From assembly GCF_016097555.1 (NCBI RefSeq), contig NC_054713.1:40644523-40708522 (forward strand): 64,000 nt of DNA, written 5' to 3'. This document shows positions 44,682 to 55,300 of this stretch, piece after piece. Position 1 is the stretch's first letter. Every line of letters begins with the position of its first letter. The notes below the pieces were generated by a model. That model saw only the letters and a list, made by a program, of their open reading frames with translations, was not told the origin of the DNA and made no database searches. The translations under genes were made by a program, and so were the position numbers. The stretch is from Gigantopelta aegis (Eukaryota; Mollusca; Gastropoda; Neomphalida; Peltospiridae).

Positions 44682-44946
44682 ATTCGTTTATTCATTTCAA
44701 CTTATTTTCATGCTTATATCCAATTAAGGTTCAAGCACGCTATCCTGGGCATACACCTCAGCTATCTGTCCAGGACAGTGGGTTAGTTGTTAGTTGGTTA
44801 GCGAGAGAGAAGAGGGTGTAGTGGCCTTACACCTACCTATTAAGCCATTAAGAACTCACTCTGGGTTGGAGTTGGTACTGGGCTGCGAACCCTGTACCTA
44901 CCAGCATGTAGACCGATGGCTTAACCACTGCGCCACCGAGGCCGGT
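44682..44946 (-). mobile_element. SINE, H2/T3, complete
   Basis: From ATTTCAACTTATTTTCATGC to the full H2 head (ACCACTGCGCCACCGAGGCC). The 14-bp duplication AGCCTTATTCATTC flanks it at 44668-44681 and 44947-44960. It is inserted in the preceding SINE. Confidence 0.88.
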
Positions 44947-44960
44947 AGCCTTATTCATTC

Positions 44961-45779
44961 TATTCATCCATTTATTCACTTATCATTTCATTCATTCATT
45001 CTGTTTACTTGATTACAAAAGCTCAGTTCTGTGAATTATTGTACATTATATCAACCAGTAATTCCCCAGATCCTCAGTATGTGTTAATTACCTTCGTAAA
45101 GTAAAACAAAATTTAATGTTACAGCTGAAAATTATATTCCCATTTCTTTCGGTGTTCAGTACATTATGACATTTTGGCACAGAAGATTGTTGCCATTTTA
45201 AGAGTTTAATTTTAATGTTCACAGAGGTTATTTACTTTTACTGAAAATGTTGCAAAGCACAAAAACCACATTTTTTTTAGGTTAATAAAATATTTATATC
45301 TATGCTTTGTCAGTTATATATTTTTCTTGTAATTTTTAAATAGCACTGATAAAAATGTAAATGTAAATTGAATTAATATTCATGTTTGTATTGAAAAACT
45401 AAATTATTTTGACCCCACTCCTCCTTCACAACAAACAGATAAACAAAAACAACCCACAGCCAAAACACTGGCACATTTGAGGGATTATCCAACATTTTCT
45501 GCCCTAGCAAGACTTGCAATTATTCCGCCCCTCAAACAAAAAACACATATTTAAAAACAACTTAACTTACAATAATATGTTTTAAATATAATACAATATA
45601 CAGATAAATTAATTTCGAATGACCTTTGTCCATAACCTATCCCGCTGATATTCCCCATTATTATTATCTTATTATTGAAGCGAGTTAGTTTTAAAATGAC
45701 CAGGATCCACATGGATTGACAGGTGCCCGCTTGTGAACAAAGCAAAATCAAGTTGAAAATGACAATGATTTCAAAGTGG
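44961..45779. other. Intergenic, no gene seen
   Basis: AT-rich, some ATTC repeats at the left edge. No exon is recognisable. Confidence 0.4.
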
Positions 45780-45935
45780 GAAGGAAAGAAATGTTCAATT
45801 TAATGACGCACTCAACACATTTTATTTATGGTTATATGGCATCATGGGCTACTCTTTTCGATTAGCAGCAAGGGATTTTTTTATATGCACCATCTCACAG
45901 ACAGGATAGTACATATCATGGCCTTTGTTACAGAC
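45780..45935 (-). mobile_element. SINE, T1, internally deleted and without head
   Basis: GGAAGGAAAGAAATG tail and T1 end, then a jump from GGTTATATGGCATCA to TGGGCTACTCTTTTCG and on to the body, ending near GCCTTTGTTACAGAC. Confidence 0.8.
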
Positions 45936-46410
45936 TACCAACTGCCAGCACAAAGTAGGCCAAAGTTTTGCTGTCATGACTTCAACGACCGTCCAGGTGC
46001 TAATCCGAGTGCTCTTACAACTCGATTCTCGTCATAACCCATTAGTTAATCTGAGCACATCTGTCTTAAGTTGGGAGTTGGGGAAAATTACAACCCAACC
46101 GTCGAGTTGATCAACTTTGTCGTGCCAGTTGACAGTCTGATCCTATCATAAGTGTATATAATTCTGAGTGTATAATTGAAAGTATAATCAAAACGACTAC
46201 CAACACTTCACCCTGACCATTCCCTGATATTTTGGGTATGCTGTTGAAAGACTAAAAGGAATTTGAAGAACCACAATGGAACAAAATGTGTTAGCCATTT
46301 ATTAATTAACAATCAATCAACACAAAATTTATAACTTTTAAAACACAGCAAAAACATTCAAAACCTGGTATCATAGGGCAGTTCCAGTACTGTTCACATA
46401 GGGGAGGCAA
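45936..46410. other. Intergenic, no gene seen
   Basis: No recognised exon or repeat. Confidence 0.4.
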
Positions 46411-46582
46411 AGACACAGTTTATTTTGTTTAACAACACAACTACAGAACATTGATGTACTGTACTAACCATAATGCCTGAAACCGTAGTGGTATAGGGGT
46501 AGGTTAAAAAAAGTTCAAGATCAACTAACCATCGGCTATTGGATGTCAAATATTTGGTAATTTGTTATTAGTCTTATGTACA

Positions 46583-46891
46583 AAGAAAGAAAAAGAAAGA
46601 AATGTTTTATTTAACGATGCACGCAACACATTTTATTTATGGTTATATGGCATCAGACATGGTTAAGGACCACACAGATTTTGTTAGGAAACCTGCTGTC
46701 ACCACTACATGGGCTACTCTTTCCGATTAGCAGCAAGGGATCTTTTATTTGCGCTTCCCACAGGCAGGATAGCACAAACCATGGCCTTTGTTAACCAGTT
46801 ATGGAAAATCCCATGCCTCGACTGGGATCCGAACCCAGTACCTACCAGCCTGTAGACCGATGGCCTAACCACGATGCCACCGAGGCCGTCC
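46583..46891 (-). mobile_element. SINE, H2/T1, internally deleted, inserted at the MITE edge
   Basis: (GAAA)n and T1 end to the H2 head (CACGATGCCACCGAGGCCG). Duplication TCTTATGTACA at 46572-46582 and 46892-46902. The right copy includes the first two bases of the neighbouring MITE, so the MITE was already there. Confidence 0.88.
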
Positions 46892-46900
46892 TCTTATGTA

Positions 46901-47107
46901 CAGTGTTTCTGCCCGAAAGAAATTTTTGGGTGTGGCCCTGAATGCAACCACAGTCAACAGGGACTATGAGGTGCCACCCTCAGAAAGAAAATGGGTTAGA
47001 TTTTGGGTTAGGGTTAATTCTGTCGAAAGATTAACTTAAAAAAATTAAATCTGCAAAACAATTTGGGTATGGCACCATACACATTTTACCCTCTGATAGA
47101 AACCCTG
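46901..47107. mobile_element. MITE, CAGTGTTTCTGCC family, copy 2
   Basis: Starts CAGTGTTTCTGCCCGAAAG and ends CCCTCTGATAGAAACCCTG. It shares internal words with 41322-41563. Flanks TCTTATGTA and TCTTAAGAG fit a decayed duplication of host SINE sequence. Confidence 0.78.
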
Positions 47108-47620
47108 TCTTAAGAGAACAAACCCATTACATTTTTCCATTAGTAGCAAGGAATTGTTTATATGCACCATCTCACAGACAGGATACTACATACCATGGCC
47201 TTCGATATACCAGTTGTGGTGCACTGGCTAGAATGAGAAATAGCCCAATGGGCCCACCAATCGATCCTAGACCGACCACACATCAGGTGAGCACTTTATA
47301 ATTATTATTTTATGCTCGTTAAGTCTACTGTAATTTTTTCTCTATACTAAAAGCCCCAACTACACAGGTTTATAATTAAATTTCTGTTACATTCATTACA
47401 ACGTAACGTCATCCGATTGGTCCAGACGTAGCAATGGGAGTTTTATCATTTTTCGATGAACGTAAAAATTACGTCGTCGGGGAACGTCGTATTTGATGAC
47501 GTCATTTTATATAGGCAACTTGTCTTAATGAGCGTTATTGTTTATGGATAAAAAATAATTCAAAATAAATAAGTATGACGTTTTAGTGTTATTATTAGCA
47601 TGTATCATTCAAATTTAATT

Positions 47621-48518
47621 ATAAGTATTGTCGGTTATTTCTTTTACGTTCATCTGGGTATGAACAAAAAAAATCATCCGCAAACTTAAGTGAGAAGTTC
47701 TTGAGATAACAGTACATGTAGCTGTTCTGCTTACTCCCACTTGTTAAAAAAAAAGGTGGAAACCATTTGTTAATTTTAAAATCCTTTATAATTATTGGAT
47801 ACACTACATTGAACTGTCAACAATAAATACATTTATAGTTTATTTCATTATATTTTATGCTATTTTAAGCAGTTTGTATTGCACAAAAGCCTCTTGCTTC
47901 AGACTAGGACACTCGACCCGACAGAGCTCCGTACACAGGTGTTGACAGGTGTTGATTGTAACCAGTTGCAAATTCTGGGTCCTTTGTTTTAATTGGAGTG
48001 TAATACCTTGATGGCTTTCTAAACCAAGAATGGTGCTATCGTTAACGTCTGTTTAATCTCTTGACCGGCTCAGCGACTTTGATAAATGTCTAGCCTAGTG
48101 GCAGTCGATTGACACTACTGTAGGTCCAACTTCAGTGACTGGCGATATACTTAGGCAGACTTTAAAATCACAAACGTCTGAAACACCAGCCATATTGACC
48201 ACTATTTATTTATTATTTTAAATCATGCACGAGATACCGATGTCTGGGCTGGCCGGTCCACTTGACCGATAGGAATTTGTTCCAATAATAGAAATGGACA
48301 GGTGCTTCGGACCGACAAGAATGACAAAAGTGGGACCGGCAAACGCGCGTTTTTCAAAAATAATGTAGGTCTCAGAGATCAAGAATTGGTCCCAGACTGG
48401 GGAAAAATGGCTTTTCCCCACCACTGATGAGAACGGCTTCGCCGATTCACACAGTTTGCGGATGATTTTGTTTGTTCATACCCCGATGAACGTAAAAGAA
48501 ATAACAGACAATACTTAA
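47621..48518. mobile_element. Inverted-repeat element with arms of about 66 bp
   Basis: The left arm (47621-47686: AAGTATTGTCGGTTATTTC, ATGAACAAAAAAAATCATCC) and right arm (48453-48518) are reverse complements at roughly nine positions in ten. About 770 bp lies between them, with no clear long frame. Looks like a foldback or non-autonomous DNA transposon. Confidence 0.72.
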
Positions 48519-48546
48519 ATAATCTGGGTTAACTGTCTACACAGGA

Positions 48547-48812
48547 GATTGGACATAGCCCAGTGGTAAAGTTCACCTGATGTGTGGTTGAATTAGGATC
48601 GATCCCTGTCAGTGGGCCCATTGGACTTTTACGTTCCAGCCAGTGCTCCATGACTGGTATACCAAAGGCTGGTATAAAAGATCCCTTGCTGCATTAGGAT
48701 AAATGTAGCGGGTTTCCTCTGATGACTGCATGTCAGAATTAACAAATGTTTGACATCCAATAGCCCATGATTAATTAATCAATGTGCTCTAGTGGTGTCG
48801 TTAAACAAAACA
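48547..48812 (+). mobile_element. SINE, H1/T2
   Basis: H1 head (ATAGCCCAGTGGTAAAG, GGATCGATCCCTG) and T2 tail (GTGTCGTTAAACAAAACAA). The word TGTCTACAC lies on both sides (about 48533 and 48822), the likely duplication. Confidence 0.87.
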
Positions 48813-49152
48813 ATTTTTTTTTGTCTACACGGTGAACAATAGAGATAATTGTAGTTAAAATTTAACTCGGGTTAATTTAACTCCAGCCATACACACTGTC
48901 TATATATTTATGACTACTAGCATTTGCATTTTAAAAAAACAATTATAATATTGGCAAATTGATCACAGAGGTGAGTCTTTTTCTTTTTTTTTACAATTTT
49001 CATGGTCCCGGTAGAGAAATTCACGGGGTCGGTGCGGGGTCCTACCAGCCCCTAGGGGAAACACTGCATATATACCAGGGTCAGACTCCGCTTTTACCTG
49101 CGTTAACTTCAACGCAATTTTTATCTTCCCATGTAGATAGTTATCCTACATT

Positions 49153-50019
49153 AAAGGGACAGACCCTAGTTTCAACCCGTGAAAATTAACACTAAGTTTA
49201 GTTAAAGGGACAGACCCTAGTTTCAACCCGTGAAAATTAACACTAAGTTTAGTTAAAGGGACAGACCCTAGTTTCAACCCGTGAAAATTAACACTATGTT
49301 TAGTTAAAGGGACAGACCCTAGTTTCAACCCGTGAAAATTAACACTAAGTTTAGTTAAAGGGACAGACCCTAGTTTCAACCCGTGAAAATTAACACTATG
49401 TTTAGTTAAAGGGACAGACCCTAGTTTCAACCCGTGAAAATTAACACTAAGTTTAGTTAAAGGGACAGACCCTAGTTTCAACCCGTGAAAATTAACACTA
49501 TGTTTAGTTAAAGGGACAGACCCTAGTTTCAACACGTGAACATTAACACTAAGTTTAGTTAAAGGGACAGACCCTAGTTTCAACCCGTGAAAATTAACAC
49601 TATGTTTAGTTAAAGGGACAGACCCTAGTTTCAACCCGTGAAAATTAACACTAAGTTTAGTTAAAGGGACAGACCCTAGTTTCAACACGTGAAAATTAAC
49701 ACTATGTTTAGTTAAAGGGACAGACCCTAGTTTCAACACGTGAAAATTAACACTAAGTTTAGTTAAAGGGACAGACCCTAGTTTCAACCCGTGAAAATTA
49801 ACACTATGTTTAGTTAAAGGGACAGACCCTAGTTTCAACCCGTGAAAATTAACACTAAGTTTAGTTAAAGGGACAGACCCTAGTTTCAACCCGTGAAAAT
49901 TAACACTAAGTTTAGTTAAAGGGACAGACCCTAGTTTCAACCCGTGAAAATTAACACTAAGTTTAGTTAAAGGGACAGACCCTAGTTTCAACACGTGAAA
50001 ATTAACACTAAGTTTATTT
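49153..50019 (+). repeat. 51-bp minisatellite, 17 copies, starting at a MITE terminus
   Basis: Units start exactly every 51 bp from 49153 (AAAGGGACAGACCCTAG). They differ mainly at one base in CACTAAGTTT or CACTATGTTT. From unit 2 to unit 14 the two forms alternate strictly, so the higher-order unit there is 102 bp. Because 51 is a multiple of three, the - strand stays open for 297 codons as a 17-residue repeat (LTKLSVNFHGLKLGSVP and the TKHSV form). That frame is a by-product of the array, with no start context or splice signals. Confidence 0.95.
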
Positions 50020-50334
50020 AATCTACAAACCTGTAACACATTTGGATAAAGTTACAATTGAGTGAGTCTGTCACTTTGAAATGATGAAATACCCTCTAAA
50101 AATAGACTGAAACTCGACTCCATAACCGTTACTTCTCAGATGCACATGCGTTTTTAAAAATATGATAAATGCATTTTGTGATATTAAAAACACCAGGAAG
50201 ACCAAAAACACTTACAATGTATCGAAATTGATAATCTAAACAATTAACTCTAAGTAAGGTATGATTTCAGTTATCAAGAACGGCTATAATAGTCAAAAAT
50301 ATAACTTAGTGTTTAAAAACTAGGGTATGTCCCT
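49155..50334 (+). mobile_element. TTAA-flanked MITE with its left end expanded
   Basis: Starts AGGGACAGACCCTAGTTTC and ends AAACTAGGGTATGTCCCT, inverted termini, with TTAA directly on both sides (49151-49154 and 50335-50338). It is 1180 bp. Removing 16 of its 17 terminal repeat units leaves about 364 bp, the size of the single-copy relative at 58157-58531. TTAA targets are used by piggyBac and Kolobok superfamilies; which one applies here is not decided. Confidence 0.85.
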
Positions 50335-50338
50335 TTAA

Positions 50339-51481
50339 ATCACAGTGTCTTGATTTTGTTATAGAGGTAGTGATTGTTGTCCGTCTACTCGTGCTACTGA
50401 TAGAATTTTAAAAACGTACAAAAATTAAACATTTAATGATAAACTACTGAATGGATGAGAGAAAAAAAAATCCATCATTCATGTGAGAAAGAAAAAAATA
50501 CACTCGGTGGTGGAAATTTCAACCCTAGGTCGGGTTGACAACTTGATCCAGGTCGAAATTAACATTCTAATTAGGGTAGGTAGGCTCAAATAAAAAATTA
50601 TTTAGTGCAGGTAGTAGTGTATAAACTTTATTTTTAAAACTGAAATATTTTATATTAAGATAGATGTACGAAGACAGCAACATTTTTCTTATGTTTAATT
50701 ATACTTACCGTAATATAATATTAAAAAAAATTAATATACGTATATATATATATATGTATGATATTAAATTTGGCCATATGATTAATAGATGTATCTGTGT
50801 GATATAAAACAAAATAATTAAACAACATAAAAACAAACAGTCTTTAAATGGAAAAGTGTTTATATCTTTATATCTAGTTCAATATCAAACAATAAAATAA
50901 AAATTTAAACAAATTAACATTACAATACACACCAAAAAAAACCCCAGATTGTCACACGTTTGCATGTGTGTACAGACATACTGTTCAACGTTTTGAACTT
51001 TAGGTCATACAAAGTATTTGGCTTGGGTCTGAGATTTTCATGGGTTTATTTTGTGGTAAACGTGGCAAAAAAATGAATGATATAGATTTTAATAATGGTT
51101 CTATGATGTCGGACAAAGAGATCATTATACAAGCTTGTGTGTCGTACTGATTTTACGAAACAAGTGTCAGGATTCTTGTATTGCCCGAGCGACATGAGAT
51201 ATCGTAAAATCAGTACGACTCACACACAAATGTAATAATTTCTTTATTATCCATATTATAATTGTTATATTTTTATGAATAACAAGGAAAGTCCAAAATA
51301 TTTCAATCATAACTAGAAGGAGATGACAAAATTATGCCACATTTCACATGCACTAGAACCAGGGAAGCAATGTCATGTCATGATATCGCTTCCCAAAATT
51401 ACGTCAGTACACTTTGTTATTACATGTGTGCTTCATATGGTTTTTATTAACTTAATTATGTTGAACCATGCGAATAATAAA
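50339..51481. other. Intergenic, with one strong hairpin
   Basis: AT-rich with no gene. At about 51133-51225, GTGTGTCGTACTGATTTTACG and the reverse complement of CGTAAAATCAGTACGACTCAC pair over about 20 bp around a 50-base loop containing CCCGAGCGACATGAGATATC. A similar arrangement (GCGAGCGCGACTCGTGAGATA) occurs near 63665. Confidence 0.5.
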
Positions 51482-51740
51482 TAGGGTTAAGGACCACATA
51501 GATAACGAGAGAGGAAACCCGCTGTCACCACACAATGGGCTACTCTTTCCGATTAGCAGCAAGGTATCTTTTGTATACAGCATCCCAGAGACAGGATAGT
51601 ACATACCACAGCCTTTGTTAAACCAGTTGTGGAGCACTGGCTGGAACAAGAAATAGCTCAATGGGTCCCCACCAACAGAGATCGATCCTAGACCGACTGT
51701 GCATCAAGCGAGCACTGTACCACTGAGCTGTATCCCATCC
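51482..51740 (-). mobile_element. SINE, H1/T1, tail missing
   Basis: Starts inside T1 (AGGGTTAAGGACCACATAGA), includes the body and the H1 head (CCACTGAGCTGTATCCCATCC). The A/T-rich 3' end is absent. Confidence 0.82.
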
Positions 51741-52188
51741 TGTGAAAAAAGAGCAATAAAGTATATTGAGAAAGAATTTAAATGTAAAACAAAGCTAAAT
51801 GACAAAAAAATAGCTGCCTTGTTATAGTGTTTAATTTATCAGTCGGAATTTTTACTTACATTTGGAAAGCAGACAAGTGCTTTTTGCACCCCTAAAAATA
51901 GCATTAATTTCCCCAAAAAGGTACTTTAAAAGCGGTCTTGAACTTCCATAAATATCAGGACCACCAAGAAAATATTGAAGTGCAGAAAAATATGAAGAAC
52001 ACACCCTTAAAATCTCACACTCCATAAATTTGAGAAAGAACCAACAAAACATTCACTTATTTAACATGCTTCGTAGCCTTCATTGACTGACTGAACAGTA
52101 CGCTCAATTTGTGATCTCTGATTGGCCAGTACATCTAATACAGGAACTGTGATTGGCCAGTGACTTGTTACAGCATTAATAACAGTCA

Positions 52189-52328
52189 TCATGATTGGTC
52201 GGTGGTATCTTCAGTGTCTGGTGGCTTGGACGAATCACTGCGGTGCTCTGTCTTCAACTTCTTCTTTGCTCTCGTGTCGTTAAGAACCTGCTCTATCGTT
52301 CTCTGATCACGTTTGTTGTCACTTGGAA
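52189..52328 (-). CDS. SPAG7: SPAG7 last exon with stop
   Basis: 140 nt after acceptor GTGTTTTAG. It completes the Val codon, then [24 protein letters not shown] and a polar tail ending TEDTTDQS and TGA. No AATAAA lies close downstream on this strand. Confidence 0.95.
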
Positions 52329-55300
52329 CTAAAACACAAACAAAGAGTCGATACCTATAGTGTGGCCTACCCCATGGCACTAAGTAACAATTAAAAAAAA
52401 TTGTGAACTAAAAAAGAAAGTGTCATGTTTATATTACAGTTTAACACAAGGACCTGAGCTAAGAAAATTGGCTTGCCTATGAAATACCCAACACTCACAG
52501 ATAACAGAGAAGCATAGAGGAAATGAAAGCAATGTTTGGTTAATGAAAAGTGTTTTCCATGAAGTTTGAAATCCTATGACCTGCTATAGCTATTATGAAG
52601 GAAGCAAAATTTTATTTAACGATGCACTTAACACATTTTATTTATGGTTATATGGCGTCGGACATATAGTTAAGGACCATACAGATATTGGGGGAGGAAA
52701 CCCACTGTCGCCACTTCATGGACTACTCTTTTCGATTAGTAGCAAGGGATCTTTTATATGCACCATCCCATAGACAGGATAACACATACCACGGCCTTTG
52801 ATATACCAGTCATGGTGCACTGCCTGGAGCGCTTTATCACTAGGCTAAATCTCATCCCTAGCTATTTGGGGTCTATCATATGGTTATTTGAGGTTTGGTC
52901 AAAAGAGGGGAACCTGCTGCCACCATATTCAAGTTTGTTTTGTTTAACGACACCACTAGAGCACATTGCTTTATTAATCACCAGGGTACGTCCCATCCCG
53001 GGCACAACCAAGAGTGCCATTCAGTAATTACAGATTACTAATAGGTAAAATCTGTATAATCCAAATCTCTTTATATACAGACACATTTCAAGAAATAGCC
53101 CAATGGGTCCACTAATGGGGATTGATCCAAGACTGACCAAGCATCAGGCAAGTGCTTTACCACTGGGTTATACCCTGCCCCTATGTTGTTTGTAGTTTTT
53201 TTAAAGTATCTTTAGTCTGTCCCATCCTCCTACAGAAATGTTTTATGTAAATAATTTCAGTTTGGTTTGACGTATTGCAAGGCTTCTAGATTATAGTAGC
53301 CCCACTCCCATGGCTAGTGATATTCAATGTTGGGCTAGTAAATAACTAATATTGCCATGCCCGACAGGGCTTCTAGATTATGGTAGCCCCACTCCCATGG
53401 CTAGTGATATTCAATGTTGGGCTAGTAAATAACTAATATTGCCATGCCCGACAGGGCTTCTAGATTATGGTAGCCTCACTCCCATGGCTAGTGATATTCA
53501 ATGTTGGGCTAGTAAATAACTAATATTGCCATGCCCGACAGGGCTTCTAGATTATGGTAGCCTCACTCCCATGGCTAGTGATATTCATTGTTGGGCTAGT
53601 AAATAACTACTATTGCCATGCCAGACAGGGGCTTCTAGATTATGGTAGCCTCACTCCCACGGCTAGTGATATTCAATGTTGGGCTAGTAAATAACTACTA
53701 TTGCCATGCCAGACAGGGGCTTCTAGATTATGGTAGCCCCACTCCCATGGCTAGTGATATTCAATGTTGGGCTAGTAAATAACCACTATTGTCATGCCAG
53801 ACAGGGGCTTCTAGATTATGGTAGCCTCACTCCCATGGCTAGTGATATTCAATGTTGGGCAAGTAAATAACTACTACTGCCATGCCAGACAGGGGCTTCT
53901 AGATTATGGTAGCCTCACTCCCACGGCTAGTGATATTCAATGTTGGGCAAGTAAATAACTACTATTGCCATGCCAGACAGGGGCTTCTAGATTATGGTAG
54001 CCTCACTCCCATGGCTAGTGATATTCAATGTTGGGCTAGTAAATAACTAATATTGCCATGCCTGACAGGGCTTCTAGATTATAGTAGCCCCACTCCCATG
54101 GCTAGTGATATTCAATGTTGGGCAAGTAAATAACTACTATTGCCATGCCAGACAGGGGCTTCTAGATTATGGTAGCCTCACTCCCATGGCTAGTGATATT
54201 CAATGTTGGGCTAGTAAACAACTAATATTGCCATGCCTGACAGGGCTTCTAGATTATAGTAGCCCCACTCCCATGGCTAGTGATATTCAATGTTGGGCTA
54301 GTAAATAACTACTATTGCCATGCCCGACAGGGCTTCTAGATTATAGTAGCCCCACTCCCATGGCTAGTGATATTCAATGTTGGGCTAGTAAATAACTAAT
54401 ATTGCCATGCCCGACAGGGCTTCTAGATTATGGTAGCCTCACTCCCATGGCTAGTGATATTCAATGTTGGGCTAGTAAATAACTAATATTGCCATGCCCG
54501 ACAGGGCTTCTAGATTATGGTAGCCGCACTCCCATGGCTAGTGATATTCAATGTTGGGCTAGTAAATAACTAATATTGCCATGCCCGACAGGGCTTCTAG
54601 ATTATGGTAGCCTCACTCCCATTACTAGTGATATTCAATGTTGGGCTAGTAAATATCTACTATTGCTATGCCTGACGGCTACTGAAATGTTTTGGTCAAA
54701 TGTTGCAGTTAAGTCTATTTTGTAAATATGAAAATCCTGCCCTCACCCCAACACCTCAATGTTAGTGTTTTTAAGCTCTATTTTCCTTTTTAGGTGACAT
54801 ATCTGATTATTACCATTATTTAGTAAAATTTTATTAACTTAAAGTGAAGTAGGGCTAGTGAATTCTTAATTGTGGCTGGTAAATTAAAAAAATCATGGGT
54901 CCCATGGCTAGTGTATTTTATCAAAATTCTAGAAGCCTTGCATATTGAATGAATGAATGAATGAATGAATGAATGAATGAATGAATGAATGTTTAACAAC
55001 ACCCCTGCACAAAAATACCAATCCCTGCATTTGCCCGCGGCAATCGTCAATGCTGTGGAGTTTTGTTAAAAATGAAATATACTTTGTGAACTGTGGAAAC
55101 AGATTAAAAGTAGATATTAAGCAAAAACTGCAGTTATTAATAAGTATCTGAATCTCCTCGCCATCGGGCATTTTCGAAAATACATGCAAATTACCAACTA
55201 GGCCATTGAAATCTGTTGACTGTTCATAACACGTGCGTTGCATAGACCACTGGATTGCAGGGGGTGACAGCTTCTACATAGTTGAACCGTGGCTACCGTG

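Larger units (their letters stand above)
46411..47300 (-). mobile_element. H1/T2 SINE split by two later insertions
   Basis: The T2 end and middle (46411-46582) and the remainder (47108-47300, TCTTAAGAGAACAAACCCAT through the body to TAGACCGACCACACATCAGG) form one old SINE. Between them lie an H2/T1 SINE (46583-46891) and a MITE (46901-47107). Confidence 0.82.

Noticed and set aside
49146..50039. A 297-codon frame on the - strand encoding a 17-residue repeat
   Set aside because: It exists because the 51-bp minisatellite unit is a multiple of three and has no stop in that frame. The array is the expanded end of a MITE, and there is no start context, splice signal or non-repeat coding sequence.
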